Assembly (NCBI GenBank): GCA_004134985.1
Contig: REGQ01000037.1
Location: 1 to 56,492 of the forward strand
Reading direction: 5' to 3'
Origin: Paenibacillaceae bacterium
GTDB lineage: Bacteria > Bacillota > Bacilli > Paenibacillales > Paenibacillaceae
DNA length: 56,492 bases
How positions within the stretch are numbered: position 1 is the stretch's first letter; every line of letters starts with the position of its first letter. This document shows, piece by piece, positions 14,339 through 23,500 of the stretch. The position numbers and the translations under genes are program-made. The notes beneath the pieces were generated by a model. It saw only the letters and a list, made by a program, of their open reading frames with translations. It ran no database searches and was not told where the DNA came from.

Positions 14339-17065
14339 ATGCGGGGAAAGCGAGGGTTGATTGCCGCAGCTGCTGTGCTTATCGGCATCTGTATTGTCGT
14401 TGTACTGCTCTATCCTCAAGCGGCCGCCAAAACGGTGAAATGGGCGGAACGCGATGGATTGCTTATTATAAGCAACAAGCATTATGAAGTTGCTTTCCGC
14501 GCGGAAGATGGGGCGATCGCTTATGTACGGGAGCAAGGGGCGTCCCTGCCGATATCCAAAGGCAGTCGGGAACATCAGCTTTGGTGGGCGATGCTGGGCA
14601 ATAATACGGTTATAGCGAGCGACCAGGCAGAGCAGTTTTCCTATAAGTGGGACAAAGCCAAGAAGGAGCTGACACTCAGCTACAGCGGAAGCCTGGATGT
14701 AGATGTCACTGCCGTGTTTGATGATTCCAATCAGTGGACCATGAATGCGGCGCTAAGCAACAACACAGACAGCAAAGTAAAAGCTTTCCGTTTTCCTTAC
14801 GAACTGCTGGTCGAATCTGACCAGGTACAGCATGCGCTGCTTCCGATGCTGCCCGGTATTCAATTAACCGCGGATTTTTTCCAGGAAAGCAACTCGTTTG
14901 AAGATCAATACCCCGGTGTAATGTTTGCTTCCTATCTGGCATTGCAGACAGAGCAAGGAAGCTTGGCGATGTACAACCGCCATGATGAGACGGTTGCTGT
15001 GATGGATTTGGGCTTTAAAAACCAAATTCGCGAAGCGAATACGACAGGGATTGTACAGCATTATAAAGTATGGGTGGAGCCGGGGCAAAACTGGCATACG
15101 CCCACTGTTGTAATACAGGCGGGTGGGGAGTATAAACAATCCATTGAAGACTACCGAAACGCCAATCGTCTGGAACAGTATCGTTCCTTGTCAGATAAGC
15201 TGGGGGATGATCGTGAGCAGTACTATGCGGCACCGTTTTACAAACTTGATATTTCCGCGATTGGGCGGGAAAGCTGGTCCTCCTTGACATCAGCATGGAT
15301 CGATTCCCTGCCGCAGACCGGTGTCATTCATCTGGTTGGCTTTCAACGAGGCGGGCATGATGAGAATTATCCGAACTTTATCCCGCCCGATCCGAAATGG
15401 GGCGGTGAAGAGCAGTTCCGTCACTTTGTCGATTATGCCAAGAGCAAGGGCAATCTTGTTATACCCTACACCAATTTCTCCTGGTGGGGCAATCATTCTC
15501 CTACGCTTGAGCAATTGCCTGGAGGGGTAACCTTGCAGGATATCGTGGTGAAGCAGGAGGACGGTAGCATGCTGGATGAACAATATGGATCGCATAGCGG
15601 CTATGTTGTGAATCCGAATCATCCCTTTGTGCGGGAACGGATTTCACAGGAGCATCAGAAGCTGCTGGAGGCGGGGTTCAATGGCATCTTTGAGGATCAG
15701 TGGGGCATTCGCAACACCCCGTTTGTGTTCAACAAAGAGCTTCCAGAGCGGGCGGATTACTCCAATGCGTACATTGAAGGGATGCGCGACTATATCGGGA
15801 ACATTCAGCACAGCCTCTATATCGAAGATGGATTTGATATACTGGCGGACGATACTACCGGCTTCATGGGCTCGACACTGCTGTGGAATAAACTGGGCTA
15901 TCGCCCGAAAACCGCAATTTACTCCCAATACTATCCGATGATCGGAATGCTCGTCCGTGACAAAGTGATGCTGTTCCAGCATGACCTGGCAGCGGAGACG
16001 ATGACATCGAGCAAGGAGATGCTGCGCTGGAACATGGCGATGGGCTACAACCTTAGCGCAGATTTGGTGCAAGGGGCGGCGAACCCGTGGGTCAATGTTG
16101 CCGGCGTCTACCAGAAACAGCTGTTGGCTAATTATGCAGATCAACGGGTCAAGGACTTTAGCTGGGTAGATGACAGGCAATCGTCGACGGTAATGGGCGA
16201 CGTCGAAGTGACTGCCAACTGGGATGATCAGGAGGTGCTGGCGCTTCCGGATGGGTTCGTCATTGCCGGTGGAGGCGTTCAGGCGGTCTCCGGCGATGGG
16301 AAGCTGCGCGGAGGTATTTATACGAGCTATAACGGCAGGGAACTAGAGCATGGCGAACATTATTTAATTGAAATCCGGGATGCGGATCAGATTCGAATTT
16401 ATCAGCCGATGGGTGCCGATACAACGCTTGCCGTTCGTAAAGGAGAAAAGTGGAAACATGCTGTCGCGGCTGCGTATCGCCATGACGGCACATTGCTGGC
16501 TGAGCTTCCGGTGGAGGAACAGGATGATTTGATATTAGTCGATTACATTGCCGATATGGCATTTGAGCAAACGGGCTATCTTGTTATTGAACGTTCCGAT
16601 ACCCGAAGTGCAGTCAAGGAGGTACCGTTTGCGAAGCAAGTCCCTGTGCACAATGTGGCGCTCAATCAGGACGTAAGCACATCCAGCGAGACGAGCGGGG
16701 AGTTTCCTGGCAAGTTGGCTGTAGATGGCGATCCTTATACGTATTGGGAAAGCGAAGCGAAGAAATTCCCGCAATTTATAACTGTCGATCTGGGCCAGGA
16801 GACCAAGATTCGCCAAGCAGCGCTGCAACTGCCGCCGATCGATGCATGGGATAAGCGCGAGCAGGAGATCGAAGTTTTGACGAGCACAGATGGCAGCTCG
16901 TTCAAGACGCTGCTCCCGCCAACAAATTATACGTTTGATCCGAAGCTGGAGAACAGGGTGGAAATTCCGCTGCCGGAGACCAATGCGCGCTATGTCAAAC
17001 TGGTCATCACGAACAATACCGGCTGGCCAGCCGCGCAGCTCTCGGAATTTGAAGTGTCCGAATAG
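14339..17065 (+). CDS. large secreted or anchored glycosidase-like protein with F5/8C domain
   Basis: 908 residues. An N-terminal hydrophobic segment (about 7-27) without a lipobox suggests membrane anchoring or secretion. The first 270 residues look like a beta-sandwich. The centre (about 290-600) has features of a TIM-barrel glycoside hydrolase, such as VIPYTNFSWWG and GFNGIFEDQWG, where the Glu-Asp pair is a candidate catalytic site. The C-terminal 140 residues (NVALNQDVSTSS, then YWES to FEVSE) form an F5/8 type C (CBM32-like) carbohydrate-binding domain. I think it belongs to the DUF6259 group but cannot confirm this. It probably trims the glycan imported by the neighbouring system. ATG 14339 is chosen because GGAGGGGG precedes it. 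Confidence 0.75.
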   Translation: MRGKRGLIAAAAVLIGICIVVVLLYPQAAAKTVKWAERDGLLIISNKHYEVAFRAEDGAIAYVREQGASLPISKGSREHQLWWAMLGNNTVIASDQAEQFSYKWDKAKKELTLSYSGSLDVDVTAVFDDSNQWTMNAALSNNTDSKVKAFRFPYELLVESDQVQHALLPMLPGIQLTADFFQESNSFEDQYPGVMFASYLALQTEQGSLAMYNRHDETVAVMDLGFKNQIREANTTGIVQHYKVWVEPGQNWHTPTVVIQAGGEYKQSIEDYRNANRLEQYRSLSDKLGDDREQYYAAPFYKLDISAIGRESWSSLTSAWIDSLPQTGVIHLVGFQRGGHDENYPNFIPPDPKWGGEEQFRHFVDYAKSKGNLVIPYTNFSWWGNHSPTLEQLPGGVTLQDIVVKQEDGSMLDEQYGSHSGYVVNPNHPFVRERISQEHQKLLEAGFNGIFEDQWGIRNTPFVFNKELPERADYSNAYIEGMRDYIGNIQHSLYIEDGFDILADDTTGFMGSTLLWNKLGYRPKTAIYSQYYPMIGMLVRDKVMLFQHDLAAETMTSSKEMLRWNMAMGYNLSADLVQGAANPWVNVAGVYQKQLLANYADQRVKDFSWVDDRQSSTVMGDVEVTANWDDQEVLALPDGFVIAGGGVQAVSGDGKLRGGIYTSYNGRELEHGEHYLIEIRDADQIRIYQPMGADTTLAVRKGEKWKHAVAAAYRHDGTLLAELPVEEQDDLILVDYIADMAFEQTGYLVIERSDTRSAVKEVPFAKQVPVHNVALNQDVSTSSETSGEFPGKLAVDGDPYTYWESEAKKFPQFITVDLGQETKIRQAALQLPPIDAWDKREQEIEVLTSTDGSSFKTLLPPTNYTFDPKLENRVEIPLPETNARYVKLVITNNTGWPAAQLSEFEVSE

Positions 17066-17117
17066 CAATGGCAGTCAGCCTGCTCCGGGCTATGCTGCTC
17101 CGCTGCCTGGTATAGAA

Positions 17118-17148
17118 AAAGTCCCGCTGCAAGCAGCAGCGGGACTTT
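17118..17148. terminator. bidirectional terminator
   Basis: 13-bp perfect stem AAAGTCCCGCTGC/GCAGCGGGACTTT with loop AAGCA. The A-run on its left is a T-run for the minus strand, so it can end both the glycosidase operon and the convergent metallophosphoesterase gene. Confidence 0.85.
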
Positions 17149-17232
17149 AGTTGCTATGGATATGCGGCTTAGCCACAGAAGGCTGTTAAGCTGGAGCATG
17201 AGGTCTACTCCACATCAAGAGCGGAATGACGC

Positions 17233-18339
17233 TTACGCACCATCAAAAGTAACCTTGATTTGCATGAGCTCGGAACGGCTGCCAATGCGAATTGGCGGCC
17301 CCCAGAAGCCGTAGCCGGAAGAAACTATCGAATGAAACTCCCCTTTTTGCAAGTGACCCCAATCATTTTCATATATCATTCTCGTGATCAAATGTCCGGG
17401 AGCGATTTGTCCCCGGTGGGTATGCCCTGAAACCATCAGGTCAACGCCTTGCTCCTGTGCGATGCCCAAGTCATACGGCTGATGATCAAGAAGAATGACC
17501 GGCTTGGACAAATCGAGCCCATTCATTAGTTCCGCTACTTCGGCGCGATCGGAATCTGTCCGGTCTTTTCTGCCTACCAGGAAAAATTCCTCGTTAATCT
17601 CGATCGTTTCGTCATAGAGCACATGCATATTGCTTTGTTCAAGCGCTTCGATCAATTCCTGCATTTTGCCATCATGCTTGTCATGATTGCCAAGCGAGGC
17701 GAACACTCCATAGGGGGCTCGCACATCGGTCAGAATGCGATCGATGCCTTTATTTAAGTAGATGGAAAGATCATCATCAATGATATCACCCGGGAATAGA
17801 ACGATGTCCGGGTTCAAGGCATTAATTTCCTTGACCATGCGCTCGGCATGCTTTTTGCCGGAGAGCAATCCGAAGTGCATGTCCGATACCATGACAATAT
17901 TTAGTGAATCGGTACTAGGCACTGTTTTGTTGATTTGAATATCATATGTACGGACAACAGGACTGTAGGCGTTAAATGAGCCATACGCAATTAAGGCAAA
18001 GAAGGACAAGAGCGTGATCGATCCAATCCATTTGTTGACCCGATGCCGCGGCAGGGAGGTCAGACGGGTCAGCCAGATTGTAAGGTGAGCAATTGGCAAA
18101 ATCATGAGCAGGAGTGAAAAGGCTGCCATCCAGTACGCGCCAACGATGCCAAGGAACGAGATGCCGCCAAAAACTCGGCTTAAAATGAAGGAAGTTGCAA
18201 TGAATACGAGGCTTATAATATAAAGAAATTTGAACCGCAGCGAAACAGCGGGCTTCATCCAGCTCCAGCCGCTCCAGCCAATATAAAAAACCAGCAGGGC
18301 ATAAATCAGCAAGGCCCCAATGCCAATGAGTACAAACAT
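17233..18339 (-). CDS. membrane-anchored metallophosphoesterase (YkuE/YaeI-like)
   Basis: 368 residues. About four N-terminal membrane helices (1-130) precede a calcineurin-like phosphoesterase domain. The metal-binding motifs appear in order: DMHFG (DxH), GDIIDDD, GNHDKHDG, DHQPYD and SGHTHRGQ. The domain would face the outer side of the membrane or the cytoplasm depending on helix number. Related enzymes hydrolyse lipid pyrophosphates such as UDP-diacylglucosamine; the substrate here is unknown. The start at 18339 follows AAAGGAGACTTAT; an in-frame upstream extension lacks an RBS. Confidence 0.87.
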   Translation of the reverse strand: MFVLIGIGALLIYALLVFYIGWSGWSWMKPAVSLRFKFLYIISLVFIATSFILSRVFGGISFLGIVGAYWMAAFSLLLMILPIAHLTIWLTRLTSLPRHRVNKWIGSITLLSFFALIAYGSFNAYSPVVRTYDIQINKTVPSTDSLNIVMVSDMHFGLLSGKKHAERMVKEINALNPDIVLFPGDIIDDDLSIYLNKGIDRILTDVRAPYGVFASLGNHDKHDGKMQELIEALEQSNMHVLYDETIEINEEFFLVGRKDRTDSDRAEVAELMNGLDLSKPVILLDHQPYDLGIAQEQGVDLMVSGHTHRGQIAPGHLITRMIYENDWGHLQKGEFHSIVSSGYGFWGPPIRIGSRSELMQIKVTFDGA

Positions 18340-18523
18340 ATAAGTCTCCTTTCGTTCAAATACAGGAGTTGACCGGCGGAAGGCCACAAACATCCTTGTA
18401 TTCCCTGCTCAGCATTAGCTGTTTTATCCAGAAGACGGCGAAGTTGATTTGTTACGCTTTCACAAGGGCTGGGGCCAGCAGCAAGCAACGGCTGCCGGAC
18501 CCTTTAACACGAACTGGATCTTG

Positions 18524-19429
18524 TTATTTCTGGCTTGTTACCGAATATTCTTCCGAGCATTCGGATGAACAGAAGCCATGGTGAGTTTGTTCACATTCGT
18601 CACAAACAATGTGTTGAAGGTGGCAGAGATCATTGACACAATTGCGGTAGTATTCGGCTTCGGTGCCGCAATGAAAGCATTTGCCGACAACCACATGTTC
18701 GGTCTGGTTAATCGGAACTGAAATGCGCTCATCGAACACATAGCATTTGCCATCGAACAATTTCCCTTGTGCGACAGGGTCTTTGCCGTAAGTAACGATG
18801 CCGCCATCAAGCTGATATACTTCCTGGAAGCCTTCGTTCAGCAAAAAGCCGCTCAGTTTCTCACAGCGAATTCCGCCGGTGCAATAGGTCAAGATCGGCT
18901 TGTCCTTGTGCTCCTGCATGTTATCCCGAATCCACTCGGGAAACTCGCGGAAGGATTCTACATCAGGGCGAATGGCATTGCGGAAATGACCAATATCATA
19001 TTCATAATCATTACGGCCGTCGAGGATGATGACATCATCCCGCTGTATGAAATTGTGAAATTTCTCTGGTGACAGGCGTTCGCCACTCAGCTTATTCGGA
19101 TCTAGCGGCTGGTCATAGCGGAAGGTGACCAATTCCTGCTTGTAGCGGACAAAGAGCTTTTTGAAAGCATGCTCTTCGACTTCATCAATTTTAAAGACCA
19201 TGTCTTTAAATTCCGGAATCGCATGCATCGTTTTGATATATTGCTCCGTTTGTTCAATGGTGCCCGACAATGTTCCGTTGATGCCTTCGTCAGCAATCAG
19301 AATGCGGCCTTTAATGCCAAGGGCTTTGCAATATTCCAGATGCTCATGCGCGAATTGCTCAGCATCCTGGAGTTTGACGAATTTATAATAAAGCAGAACA
19401 GCATAGGCTGGTTGTGGTTGTGTTTTCAT
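18524..19429 (-). CDS. trhO: tRNA uridine(34) hydroxylase, rhodanese-like
   Basis: 301 residues. An N-terminal acylphosphatase-like domain (about 1-95) is followed by a rhodanese domain with active loop YCTGGIRCEKL. The C-terminal tail is cysteine-rich (CFHCGTEAEY, CNDLCHLQHIVCDECEQ, GFCSSEC) and probably binds zinc, as in the YceA/TrhO family that makes 5-hydroxyuridine at wobble position 34. ATG 19429 is chosen because AAAGGTG lies 6 bp upstream; GTG at 19438 overlaps that RBS. It stands alone between the metallophosphoesterase and cupin genes. Confidence 0.92.
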   Translation of the reverse strand: MKTQPQPAYAVLLYYKFVKLQDAEQFAHEHLEYCKALGIKGRILIADEGINGTLSGTIEQTEQYIKTMHAIPEFKDMVFKIDEVEEHAFKKLFVRYKQELVTFRYDQPLDPNKLSGERLSPEKFHNFIQRDDVIILDGRNDYEYDIGHFRNAIRPDVESFREFPEWIRDNMQEHKDKPILTYCTGGIRCEKLSGFLLNEGFQEVYQLDGGIVTYGKDPVAQGKLFDGKCYVFDERISVPINQTEHVVVGKCFHCGTEAEYYRNCVNDLCHLQHIVCDECEQTHHGFCSSECSEEYSVTSQK

Positions 19430-19605
19430 TCCATTCACCTTTTCATTTTCATAGTCGCCGGTTCATTGTATTGCCTGCTCGCGCGAAAGCAATAAATCGC
19501 CGACATACAATTATACCAAAAAAATGGGGTAATTAAAAGGGAAAGAAGCAGTTGGAAAACAACCGCCAGCAATACCAGCAATACCATGATCGCAGAAAGA
19601 GAACA

Positions 19606-19635
19606 GGGGCTAGCCGGATATTGCCGGCTGCCCCC
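19606..19635 (-). terminator. terminator after cupin gene
   Basis: On the minus strand GGGGCAGCCGGC-AATA-TCCGGCTAGCCCC forms a strong hairpin, followed by a pyrimidine-rich TGTTCTCTTTCT, 16 bp after the cupin stop codon. Confidence 0.65.
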
Positions 19636-19650
19636 TTGTATGCACATATT

Positions 19651-20376
19651 TTAGTAGTGGTAGGTTGGATACTGCGGAACATAATATTGCTGCTGAGGAT
19701 AGTGGGGATTGTGAGGGATGTCCGGCGAATTTTGTTGGTAGGACGGGGACGGTTGCTGTGCAGGATGTCCCGGCTGCGCTTGCTGGATGTGACGCGGATG
19801 GTGCGTATGGTGGTGGGCAGCCTGCGCTCCGCCCGTTGATTTATTGTGGCAATTGCTTGGCGGTCCGATGAGAACGGTGTTGGTGAGCGGGGCCAGTGTA
19901 TCAACCACTTTCGCTTCATTCAGACAGTACGTATGTGCAAGTACATTCGGCGGCGTCAACCGTAAAATATCCGAACCGAGGATCGTCTCGGGAATCGGCG
20001 CATCGAATATCGCTAACAGGTGGGTATTATCGACGGAAGCAATCTCGTAGTGCCACCATCCTTGGGGGATATTCACAACCTGGCCCGGCTGAATCGGGAA
20101 GTGGAGCAGCTCGTTGGTAAAGGGATTGATCAAAGATACGACAGCCGATCCAGAGATACAGTACACAAGCTCTGAAGCATTTTGATGGTAATGGGGTTCG
20201 ACGACATTGCCCGTACTGAGAAAAATATCGAGCAGTGACAAGTTTTGCAGGGTGTTGACCTGTTTGTAAGACAGTTCATTAATGTAGTTGTGCGCATCTT
20301 TTCTAAACAAAAGATTGTTGCTCAAATCATAGGTGAATTGTGTCGTCGGGGATGTATAATCCAAATACAAAGTCAT
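19651..20376 (-). CDS. cupin-domain protein with His/Pro/Tyr-rich tail
   Basis: 241 residues. A single cupin barrel (about 40-130) has motif 1 as HYHQNASELVYCISG and motif 2 as PQGWWHYEI, so the usual His-His-Glu-His metal site is present. The last 70 residues are low-complexity (HHHTHHPRHIQQ, then repeated Pro, Gln and Tyr, ending YPTYHY). Such Tyr/Pro/His tails are common in spore-coat proteins, so a coat-associated or oxalate-decarboxylase-like role is possible but unproven. The RBS is AGAGAGGCAGG before ATG. The tail may be a metal-binding or crosslinking segment. Confidence 0.7.
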   Translation of the reverse strand: MTLYLDYTSPTTQFTYDLSNNLLFRKDAHNYINELSYKQVNTLQNLSLLDIFLSTGNVVEPHYHQNASELVYCISGSAVVSLINPFTNELLHFPIQPGQVVNIPQGWWHYEIASVDNTHLLAIFDAPIPETILGSDILRLTPPNVLAHTYCLNEAKVVDTLAPLTNTVLIGPPSNCHNKSTGGAQAAHHHTHHPRHIQQAQPGHPAQQPSPSYQQNSPDIPHNPHYPQQQYYVPQYPTYHY

Positions 20377-20394
20377 TTCAAATCCTGCCTCTCT

Positions 20395-20659
20395 TTATTA
20401 TGATAAGCGGGTGGAGCATTGAACGCTTATCACTTGTTGAAATACGGCTCAGCCGTTGATGCTTGATAGTTTAAACTATGCGCTTGCCTAGAAGGACGTT
20501 CGCCCATTTCCTTCGCGTTGGTACCGGGCAAGGTGCCCGGTTTATCGCAAAAAAACAGACAGCCCATCTTATAGTGTGTAGGGCATCTTCATCCATTTAG
20601 TGACGGCTCAAAGCCAAAATTAGCAGTTGACGAATGCGAGCGAGCGGGGGATCGTGCGC
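20395..20659. other. non-coding gap upstream of the cupin gene
   Basis: No gene is supported. It contains one short hairpin (CCGGGCAAGGTGCCCGG, about 20525-20541) and otherwise featureless sequence leading into the dispersed repeat. Confidence 0.5.
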
Positions 20660-20871
20660 TAACGCTTGCCACAGCGCTTAAATGGCCTCAAATGACCCTT
20701 TTTCAAATCTAACGCTTCCCACAGCGCTTATTCACCCCATAGACGGCTAAAATCGGGCGATTTTCTAGAAATAGCGTGGCTCAGTTTCGTTACAATTATG
20801 ATGGAGCTGAATTTCCCTGAATAGCGCCGCTCATCAGCGTTAGAATTCCGCATGGCCCCTTTGCTTTGATC
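20660..20871. repeat. 212-bp dispersed repeat, copy A
   Basis: The reverse complement of this segment matches 56227-56440 over its whole length with scattered mismatches, including AATTCTAACGCTGATGA, TATTCAGGGAAATTCAGC and TAAGCGCTGTGG. It is rich in short palindromes (AAGCGCTG, CAGCGCTT) and carries no gene. Together the copies form a 35.6-kb inverted pair. Confidence 0.9.
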
Positions 20872-20946
20872 GCAGATCAGGAGGCGGGTGGGGAAATAGC
20901 AGGCACACCCAGATTCAAGGGCGGCATTAGGTGTAAAGGTCAATCC

Positions 20947-20994
20947 AAAAAAACAAGCTGCTCCCCGTCATTAAGGACGAGGAGCAGCTTGTTT
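20947..20994 (-). terminator. terminator of germination operon
   Basis: On the minus strand AACAAGCTGCTCCTCGTC-CTTAAT-GACGGGGAGCAGCTTGTT is followed by a run of eight T, 11 bp after the gerB-type stop codon. Confidence 0.9.
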
Positions 20995-21004
20995 ATGTCT
21001 GCGG

Positions 21005-22132
21005 TCAATTCTTTGTGCCTATACCATGACGGATGCTGGAAACAAGCCATGTTAGCAGGGGCACGCCGCCCAGCATGATAATATAATAGAACGTGTTGGG
21101 CGCGATGGCAGAGGAGTAGCTGGCGATGGAAGGTAATGACCAGAGCGAAAAGACGACAATGAGTATACCGATAGGCATAACAAGCATGCGGTAATCGCTC
21201 AGATTCAGCCATTGGGCGGTACCAAGCGCCAGGATATAGTAAGTGGTGCTTAAACGGACAAACAGGCTGAAAACCCAGATTGCCATAACAATTGATTGCA
21301 GATGCTCGAAAAACCCTGCAATTTGAATATAACGGCTGAGGTTCATGAATGAAAAGTTGTACTGTGCCGTCACCTCGCCAAGCACCATAACGGTGCAAAC
21401 ATGGCCAATTAGCATGACTATAACGAGCGCCGTAAGTGAATACAGGCTCCAACGCAATGACCGCTTGCCATCTGCAACATACGGCAGATAAAAAGAAGTC
21501 ACTGAATAAAGCAGAAACCACTGCTGCAGAATTAACGCCCCCTTGATGGGCGGGAGCGGGCCATTCTCCATTACCGGCAGCAGCTCTTTGACATTAAAGT
21601 CGGGAATAAGCGGCACGATAATAAACATCAGCAGAACAAGGACAATCGGGGTAAACAGTTGGGGGAATCTCCCGATAATCTCTACGCCTCCCCGGACTGC
21701 GCAGGCGCTCGTAAAAATAATAACAGCAGCAAGGACGATCAGCGGCGTGCGGGGAAAAAAACCGACAGCCATAAATTCGCTGAATTGGCGAACGACAACC
21801 CCTGTCGTGTGCAGCGTGAAAAGTAGAAAGAGCAGGCCGATTATTTTGCCAATGACCTTGCCATACACCTTAGTGCTATACTCAATAAAGGTCATGCCAG
21901 GGTATTTGCGATGGAGCGCATGGACGATTAGAATAATTCCATAAGCGGGCAGGGAGCCGATCAGGGAAGAGATCCAAATATCTCTGTAGGCAACACTGTA
22001 AATGGGAGATGGCGCAGTCAGAATTCCTGTCGTCAAAATACTGAGAAAGAACAATAAGCCCAACTGTGACGAAGAGATGACGCCTTTCTCAAGACGATTT
22101 GGCGCGGTGCTGCTGTTCATGGCTTCAACCAT
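21005..22132 (-). CDS. spore germinant receptor B subunit (GerAB family)
   Basis: 375 residues (371 if the second ATG is used) with ten predicted membrane helices, an APC-superfamily fold as in GerAB/GerKB. It is the germinant-sensing integral membrane subunit in the inner spore membrane. Features include QLGLLFFLSILTTGIL in helix 1 and the hydrophobic pairs ending at WLVSSIRHG. Two starts are possible: ATG 22132, and ATG 22120, which overlaps the upstream stop as ATGA. It is the last gene of the operon (A subunit, C subunit, small protein, B subunit) and is followed by a strong terminator. Confidence 0.9.
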   Translation of the reverse strand: MVEAMNSSTAPNRLEKGVISSSQLGLLFFLSILTTGILTAPSPIYSVAYRDIWISSLIGSLPAYGIILIVHALHRKYPGMTFIEYSTKVYGKVIGKIIGLLFLLFTLHTTGVVVRQFSEFMAVGFFPRTPLIVLAAVIIFTSACAVRGGVEIIGRFPQLFTPIVLVLLMFIIVPLIPDFNVKELLPVMENGPLPPIKGALILQQWFLLYSVTSFYLPYVADGKRSLRWSLYSLTALVIVMLIGHVCTVMVLGEVTAQYNFSFMNLSRYIQIAGFFEHLQSIVMAIWVFSLFVRLSTTYYILALGTAQWLNLSDYRMLVMPIGILIVVFSLWSLPSIASYSSAIAPNTFYYIIMLGGVPLLTWLVSSIRHGIGTKN

Positions 22133-22347
22133 TTGCCAAGCGGCTGGAATAGCTCTTTGGTCAAGTCATTCGGTCCTGGCAGCGTAGGATGATGAAACAC
22201 CAGAATGCCGAGCAGCCAGCCTGTGCTTGTCAGCACCCAAAATGTCGTCCGCATTTTGAGTGACGAACGCTGCAGTGCATGAATATGAAGCGCCGATAGA
22301 CCAACAATGATCAGTGTCCACAAAATGTACCCGATTATTTTCATCAA
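22117..22347 (-). CDS. small two-helix membrane protein in germination operon (candidate D subunit)
   Basis: 76 residues with two membrane helices (about 5-24 and 36-53) and a short polar C-terminus. It lies between the C and B subunit genes, 10 bp after gerC and overlapping gerB, so it belongs to the operon. Small two-helix 'D subunit' proteins accompany some Bacillus germinant receptors and modulate their response; size, topology and position fit, but sequence similarity cannot be judged here. RBS GGAGAACCGTTG precedes ATG. Confidence 0.75.
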   Translation of the reverse strand: MMKIIGYILWTLIIVGLSALHIHALQRSSLKMRTTFWVLTSTGWLLGILVFHHPTLPGPNDLTKELFQPLGKWLKP

Positions 22348-22357
22348 CGGTTCTCCT

Positions 22358-23500
22358 TCAGTCGGTTTTAGCGCTTTTGTTGGTTAAGCCGGAATGATTG
22401 ATTAGAAGATCCGTTTCGACCTGTACGGCTACTTTGGGGAACAATTGATCCCAGTTCGCTTTGTTTTTATTCCAGATCTTCGGATACTGACGCCGGAAAG
22501 CGGAGGAAAACCCGAGGAAATCGGTGTTCCAACGTTGTTGAGCAGGATGAACGACGCCCATAATCCGTTCCGCAATATGTTCGCCGGCCATAACCTGCAA
22601 TTGCCTCATATGTTCCGGTTTTGTAACGTTCAGCTTTGAGTTGTTTTCAAGTACGATGCCGGTTGCCGTTGTTTTGATGTTCATCTGCCATTCATTTCCT
22701 ACAATCTTTGGCTCCATTGCTGTATTGATGTGTCGAAAGTAAATCGATATCGTTTCATTTTTGGCTTTGCTGTCCGGTGTCAGCGTAATGGTGGCTTTAT
22801 CCATCTTGTTGGTCACCCAGCGGATGCCGCGTGTCTGACTTTTGCTAGCAACCCCAATGAGCCGCGTATTTTTTAAAATAGCGGTACCAATAATATTCGG
22901 GAATTCCTCTCCGCTTTCCAAGGTCATTTCGACGATGGGGAGGATGGATGCGCCGGAAGGGTTAATGGTCATTTTAAACAAATCGAGCAGCGTAACTTGC
23001 AAGCTGTTATCCAGATTGCCGATTTCCTGCAGCATTACCGAACTGTCTCGCTCAACAGCCGGTTTCCAATGCAGCAGCTTCTCAAGATCGCCACGGCAAA
23101 TAAAGACATTGATCCGCTCTGGAGGCTCGGGATGACGGGTCATAAAGTCCAGCGGCTCCTGAATACCGCTGCGCGCAAGCGCTTCGCTCATTAGGAAAAT
23201 CTGACTATGTCCCCAGAACAAATGACGGGGAGTTGACTCCTGAAGTCTGGAAGCAGCGTCGGTCATATTCTGGCCTTGAATTTTTCTTGCGATGGAAGAG
23301 CCGCCGCCACTGCTTCGACCTCCGCCTTCGGAATCAACAGGTGTATAAAATTGCAAAATCAGCTCAAGTTCATTCGATTCTGGTGTTCTGCCAACCCCGA
23401 TACCGGTAATGATCGCCAAGTCATTGATTTCCTTACGGTCCCAGCAGCCAGTGAGCAGACAGGCTATCAATATAAAAACCAGCCAACGCTTGTATTGCAT
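22358..23500 (-). CDS. spore germinant receptor C subunit, lipoprotein (Ger(x)C family)
   Basis: 380 residues. The signal peptide ends in lipobox LLTGC (Cys about residue 18), directly followed by WDRKEINDLAIITGIG, the Ger(x)C hallmark. A glycine/serine-rich insertion (GGGRSSGGGSS) lies near residue 60. The protein is lipid-anchored on the outer face of the inner spore membrane. ATG 23500 overlaps the last base of the A-subunit stop (TGATG); the longer reading frame upstream runs antiparallel to nothing and lies inside gerA, so it is rejected. Confidence 0.93.
   Translation of the reverse strand: MQYKRWLVFILIACLLTGCWDRKEINDLAIITGIGVGRTPESNELELILQFYTPVDSEGGGRSSGGGSSIARKIQGQNMTDAASRLQESTPRHLFWGHSQIFLMSEALARSGIQEPLDFMTRHPEPPERINVFICRGDLEKLLHWKPAVERDSSVMLQEIGNLDNSLQVTLLDLFKMTINPSGASILPIVEMTLESGEEFPNIIGTAILKNTRLIGVASKSQTRGIRWVTNKMDKATITLTPDSKAKNETISIYFRHINTAMEPKIVGNEWQMNIKTTATGIVLENNSKLNVTKPEHMRQLQVMAGEHIAERIMGVVHPAQQRWNTDFLGFSSAFRRQYPKIWNKNKANWDQLFPKVAVQVETDLLINHSGLTNKSAKTD

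Noticed and set aside
20728-20943. 71-codon ORF in dispersed repeat copy A
   Set aside because: A similar frame exists in copy B, but it has no RBS and the conservation is explained by the repeat itself.
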